A stretch of 64,000 bases of DNA from Parabacteroides goldsteinii (GTDB lineage Bacteria; Bacteroidota; Bacteroidia; Bacteroidales; Tannerellaceae), in NCBI RefSeq assembly GCF_015550595.1, contig NZ_JADNBB010000015.1, forward strand, positions 92,525 through 156,524, given 5' to 3'. A program made the position numbers and the translations under genes. A model generated the notes under the pieces. It saw only the letters and a program-made list of their open reading frames with translations. It was not told where the DNA came from and made no database searches. Shown in pieces: positions 62,101 through 64,000 of the stretch; positions within the stretch are counted from its first letter, which is position 1, and each line of letters starts with the position of its first letter.

Positions 62101-62220
62101 AAAGATGCTCCGATGGATCCGGAAGTTTCTGCTTCTACCAATAATGGATGGCAGGGATTCGATATGTTCTCATTGCCTACATCCCGTAGTTTTGGTCTTA
62201 ATTTAAAACTTAATTTCTAA
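59188..62220 (+). CDS. SusC/RagA-family TonB-dependent transporter, second locus
   Basis: About 1010 residues from the ATG at 59188 (MRKSFVMLILFCIGI), which gives a good signal peptide (to NVLWAQ). An in-frame ATG at 59110 would add 26 residues with no signal character. A CarboxypepD-reg-like domain (about 25-105, LAGVNVLQKGTTVGTVTDMDG) precedes a plug (SISGSNQPLVVVDGVPL, GAALYGAVAANGAIMITTK-like) and barrel ending in GLNLKLNF. The substrate is unknown: no enzyme genes follow within the window. It lies behind the candidate invertible segment. Confidence 0.92.
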   Translation: MRKSFVMLILFCIGICTNVLWAQSKVSGVVMDKELNEPLAGVNVLQKGTTVGTVTDMDGKYSLDVSSNAVLVFSYLSMKTIEEPVNGRSTINVNMVSDSEQLGEVVVTALGIKRESKTLTYAAQTVGGKELNEIKNVNMINSLQGKSAGLQITPNSTGAGGASKILFRGNKSISGSNQPLVVVDGVPLMMNVSTSQVDMVYGSQRDGGDAMSTINPDDIAQITLLKGASAAALYGAVAANGAIMITTKSAQAGKVSINVSSNTTVETAMSLPKFQNSYGVSDEGTFSWGNKLSSKAPNYAKEFYRPGFTTNNSISLAGGNDNISSYFSYANVASNGIMPKNDYMSHNLLAKVGFNLWKKVKVDVSARYNNQHIENQAMAGFLGNPITGAYLFPRGEDWNGYKNNFEVYDPSLNTNVQNWTNLGQEQFSNPYWMLNRQTPVSDRNRYEFGGSVKYDIIAGLSVAGRLRYERGEDKFIQNEYASSTGGRNSMGQIKDNRVFSEQMYGDVLVSYNKIWDEDYSLSVTAGSSFTKTNSSSIEIIGDGSKFSVVDGKPTGNTYYPNIFSPANYYKTRTSETLSEKRLNSVFATAQFGYKEGLFLDVTARNDWSSALAFTDGVSFFYPSVGASALLDKFVDFGKNVDMFKLRASYSIVGNDVPVFMTNLRYTLKDQGSITPPEKAPFKTLKPEKTNSLEVGFDGTFFRNRLNVNLTYYKTNTKNQFFAIDAPWETGLRQRYVNAGDVQNAGFEAVLGWYNQFTDNFSWTTNFNFSYNTNKIKKLIDELPDGLSLANYGGAKVILKEGGHYGDLYVRQVKRDDSGKPVVDNGAPQLGGDGIADLEYAGDMNAKVNMGWTNTFHYKDFTLSFLIDAKVGGKVMSMTEATLDGWGVSERSAAARDAGQVVFEGVTFDPQKFYSTTGATNFNSQYANGLYIYDATNVRLRELSFGYTFRNLFGAGKNLNASLIGRNLFFFYKDAPMDPEVSASTNNGWQGFDMFSLPTSRSFGLNLKLNF

Positions 62221-62232
62221 ATCTTAGTTCCT

Positions 62233-63888
62233 ATGAAGATAAATAAATTTTTGACATATACTGTCGCTTCAGCTCTTACATTGGCTGCAGGTTCTATGAT
62301 GACAGGCTGTACCGATAATTTTGGAGAACTGAATACGAATAAATATGAAGTAGACCCTGACAATTTGCCGTTTGAGTCTCAGTTTGTAGAGCCGATCACT
62401 TACGTCTATGCTCCTCAGCAGAATATGTTCCAGTTCTGGACTAACCTGAGCACAGACTTGTTCAGTGGTTATTTCATGACTCCGCATAACTTTGGCGGTA
62501 ACGGTAACGTCGACTATAAACTGAACCGTGGCTTTTGCGGTGGTATGTATGAAAACTTCAACCTGCATATATTCAATAATACACGTCGTTTGATCAAGAC
62601 GTGCGATGAGAAAGGTCTTGTTGATTATGCAGCGATCATGCGTGTGGTTCAGGTGTATGCCTTGTCTACAATGACAGATACTTACGGACCGGTCGCTTAT
62701 CAGTCTGTACTGGATGGAAACGATGTATCTTTCTATTATGACTCGCAGGAAAGCATTTATAATGCGATGTTTGCGTTACTGGATGAAGCTATAACCGGCT
62801 TTAAGAATGGAACGTCTGATGTAGCCAATATGCAGCAGTTTGATTACTGGTGTCAGGGAAATCGTGAGTTGTGGGTGAAAGTAGCCAATCAATTCAAATT
62901 ACGTTTGGCAATGCGTATTGTAAAAGCTAATCCGGGCCTGGCTAAACAGAAAGCTGAAGAAGCTGTTTCCGGAGGTGTATTAACTTCTGCCGATAAGGAT
63001 ATCCTGATCGACCAAGGTCTGAGCAACGAATTGACCCGTATGTTCGAATGGGGTGACTGTGGCGTGAATGCAAACCTGGTGACAATCCTGGAAGGTTATA
63101 ACGACCCGCGTATTGCTCTTTATATTACGAAGAATACAAATGATGTCAAAGTAGGTGACAATGTAGTTGTCGCTAAAGACTCTAAGTATCTGGGTATTCG
63201 TGGTGGCTGTAATCTGCCGAATAAACCGAACCAGTGGGGTAACTTCTCCAATATAGTGTGTACCTATTCAACTCCGATGCCGGTAATGAAGGCTGCCGAA
63301 TCTTACTTCCTGCGTGCAGAAGGTGCTTTGCGTGGCTGGAATATGGGTGGTAGCGCTAAGGATTTGTATGAAGAAGGTATCCGTCTTTCTATTAAGAACG
63401 AATTGAAGTATAAAGGTGTTTATGCAGGCGTGACTTCTATTTCCGACGAAGAAATCGATGCTTATATTAACGGAACGACTCTCCCCGCTGATTTTGTAGA
63501 TCCGGTGGATGCTCAAAATAGTATCAAGGCTATGAATACCGTTCCTGTGAAATGGGATGAAGGTGCTAGCAACGAACAAAAGTTACAACGCATCATTACC
63601 CAGAAATGGATTGCTAACTTCCCATTGTCAACGGAAGCATGGGCTGAATATCGTCGTACGGGTTATCCTAAGCTATTCCCGAACCGCGTAAATAGCAGCG
63701 ACGGTACGATCGATACAGACGAACAGATCCGTCGCCTGATCTATTCGGAAGTGGAAATCAATACGAACAATGATGAGTTGCAGAAAGGTATCCAGGTGCT
63801 TAATCAGGAAAATTCAAGCTCGAAGTTTACCGGCGATATCGGTGGTACTCGTGTTTGGTGGGATAAAGCAAATGTAGGAAACTTCTAA
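62233..63888 (+). CDS. SusD/RagB-family outer-membrane lipoprotein, second locus
   Basis: 551 residues, lipobox MTGC (about residues 23-26). It resembles the SusD_2-type subgroup: VPVFE-type start not seen, but AQQFKLRLAMRIV-like (ANQFKLRLAMRIVKANPG), PMPVMKAAESYFLRAEGAL and AWAEYRRTGYPKLFPN are typical. It begins 12 bp after the susC stop. Paired with the preceding transporter. Ligand unknown. Confidence 0.92.
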   Translation: MKINKFLTYTVASALTLAAGSMMTGCTDNFGELNTNKYEVDPDNLPFESQFVEPITYVYAPQQNMFQFWTNLSTDLFSGYFMTPHNFGGNGNVDYKLNRGFCGGMYENFNLHIFNNTRRLIKTCDEKGLVDYAAIMRVVQVYALSTMTDTYGPVAYQSVLDGNDVSFYYDSQESIYNAMFALLDEAITGFKNGTSDVANMQQFDYWCQGNRELWVKVANQFKLRLAMRIVKANPGLAKQKAEEAVSGGVLTSADKDILIDQGLSNELTRMFEWGDCGVNANLVTILEGYNDPRIALYITKNTNDVKVGDNVVVAKDSKYLGIRGGCNLPNKPNQWGNFSNIVCTYSTPMPVMKAAESYFLRAEGALRGWNMGGSAKDLYEEGIRLSIKNELKYKGVYAGVTSISDEEIDAYINGTTLPADFVDPVDAQNSIKAMNTVPVKWDEGASNEQKLQRIITQKWIANFPLSTEAWAEYRRTGYPKLFPNRVNSSDGTIDTDEQIRRLIYSEVEINTNNDELQKGIQVLNQENSSSKFTGDIGGTRVWWDKANVGNF

Positions 63889-63926
63889 TTTTAAAGAAGT
63901 TCTGTAATTACGAGAATATAAGAAAG

Positions 63927-63960
63927 AGGTTGTGTCAAAATGCTGGCACAACCTTTTTTA
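63927..63960 (+). terminator. terminator after the second susCD pair
   Basis: Stem AGGTTGTG / CACAACCT (63927-63934 with 63947-63954) followed by six T. Confidence 0.8.
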
Positions 63961-63964
63961 TGCG

Positions 63965-63996
63965 CAAAGCCCAGACTTTCCCAAGCCCGGGCTTTG
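63965..63996 (+). repeat. palindrome CAAAGCCC / GGGCTTTG at the window end
   Basis: Perfect 8-bp arms (63965-63972 with 63989-63996), no T-run. Too near the edge to know whether it belongs to a repeat. Confidence 0.4.
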
Positions 63997-64000
63997 TTAT

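Noticed and set aside
1..64000. Prophage, integrative element or insertion sequence
   Set aside because: No integrase, transposase, relaxase or phage structural gene was seen; the only repetitive DNA is non-coding.

Overview
The window is a chromosomal segment of a Bacteroidales bacterium, most likely a Parabacteroides. The reasons are SusC/SusD pairs, a hybrid two-component regulator, type IX secretion genes (porU, porV), Bacteroidetes-type promoters (TTTG / TAnnTTTG) with little Shine-Dalgarno signal, and a large secreted protein whose C-terminus looks like the DUF6383 region of Parabacteroides S-layer-like proteins. The species is not resolved. No rRNA, tRNA, CRISPR array, integrase or transposase gene was seen.

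Layout. 1-2.2 kb: end of a susD gene and a PPP-type phosphatase. 2.5-10.5 kb: housekeeping genes murF, folP, cdaA, pta-ackA, lpxH, a SufT-like gene, radC and efp. 10.7-16 kb (minus strand): lrgA/lrgB, a frameshifted HigA-like antitoxin, mgtE, an EptA-like transferase and rsmA. 16-25.4 kb: a flippase-like membrane protein, pepD, rex, a FAH-family hydrolase, porU-porV and ispF. 25.4-35 kb: an XRE-like regulator and a SUI1 factor that diverge from a 42-bp repeat array, a RecB/AddA-like helicase-nuclease, psd-pssA, tadA, yraN, yjbR, birA and a secreted endonuclease/phosphatase-family protein. 35-40 kb: a 0.9-kb AT-rich region ending in a candidate invertible promoter, then a 1322-residue S-layer-like protein. 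40-42 kb: hsp20, a YtxH-like gene and pyrH. 42.2-55.5 kb: a complete-looking fructan/fructose locus (sensor-regulator, SusC, SusD, two GH32 enzymes, fructokinase, sugar permease). 55.5-58.8 kb: a 22-bp tandem array, frr, rsgA and dgt. 58.9-64 kb: a second candidate invertible promoter and a second SusC/SusD pair.

How the parts fit. PorU and PorV are the sortase and shuttle of type IX secretion, and the S-layer-like protein has a C-terminus that could make it a client. Two outer-surface loci (the S-layer-like gene and the second susCD pair) each sit behind a roughly 200-bp segment bounded by inverted repeats. In both, the best promoter match points away from the surface gene, which is what a phase-OFF invertible promoter would look like. 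The fructan locus reads as one pathway: bind and import oligosaccharide (SusCD), hydrolyse it (two GH32), import fructose (MFS permease), phosphorylate it (PfkB kinase), with a periplasmic-sugar-sensing hybrid kinase upstream and a dyad operator before susC.

The intergenic DNA is unusually structured. It holds five in-register 42-bp repeats between two divergent promoters, several degenerate heptanucleotide arrays at gene junctions, two inverted copies of a ~180-bp REP-like composite element 24 kb apart, a 22-bp hairpin-forming tandem array, and several isolated near-perfect palindromes.
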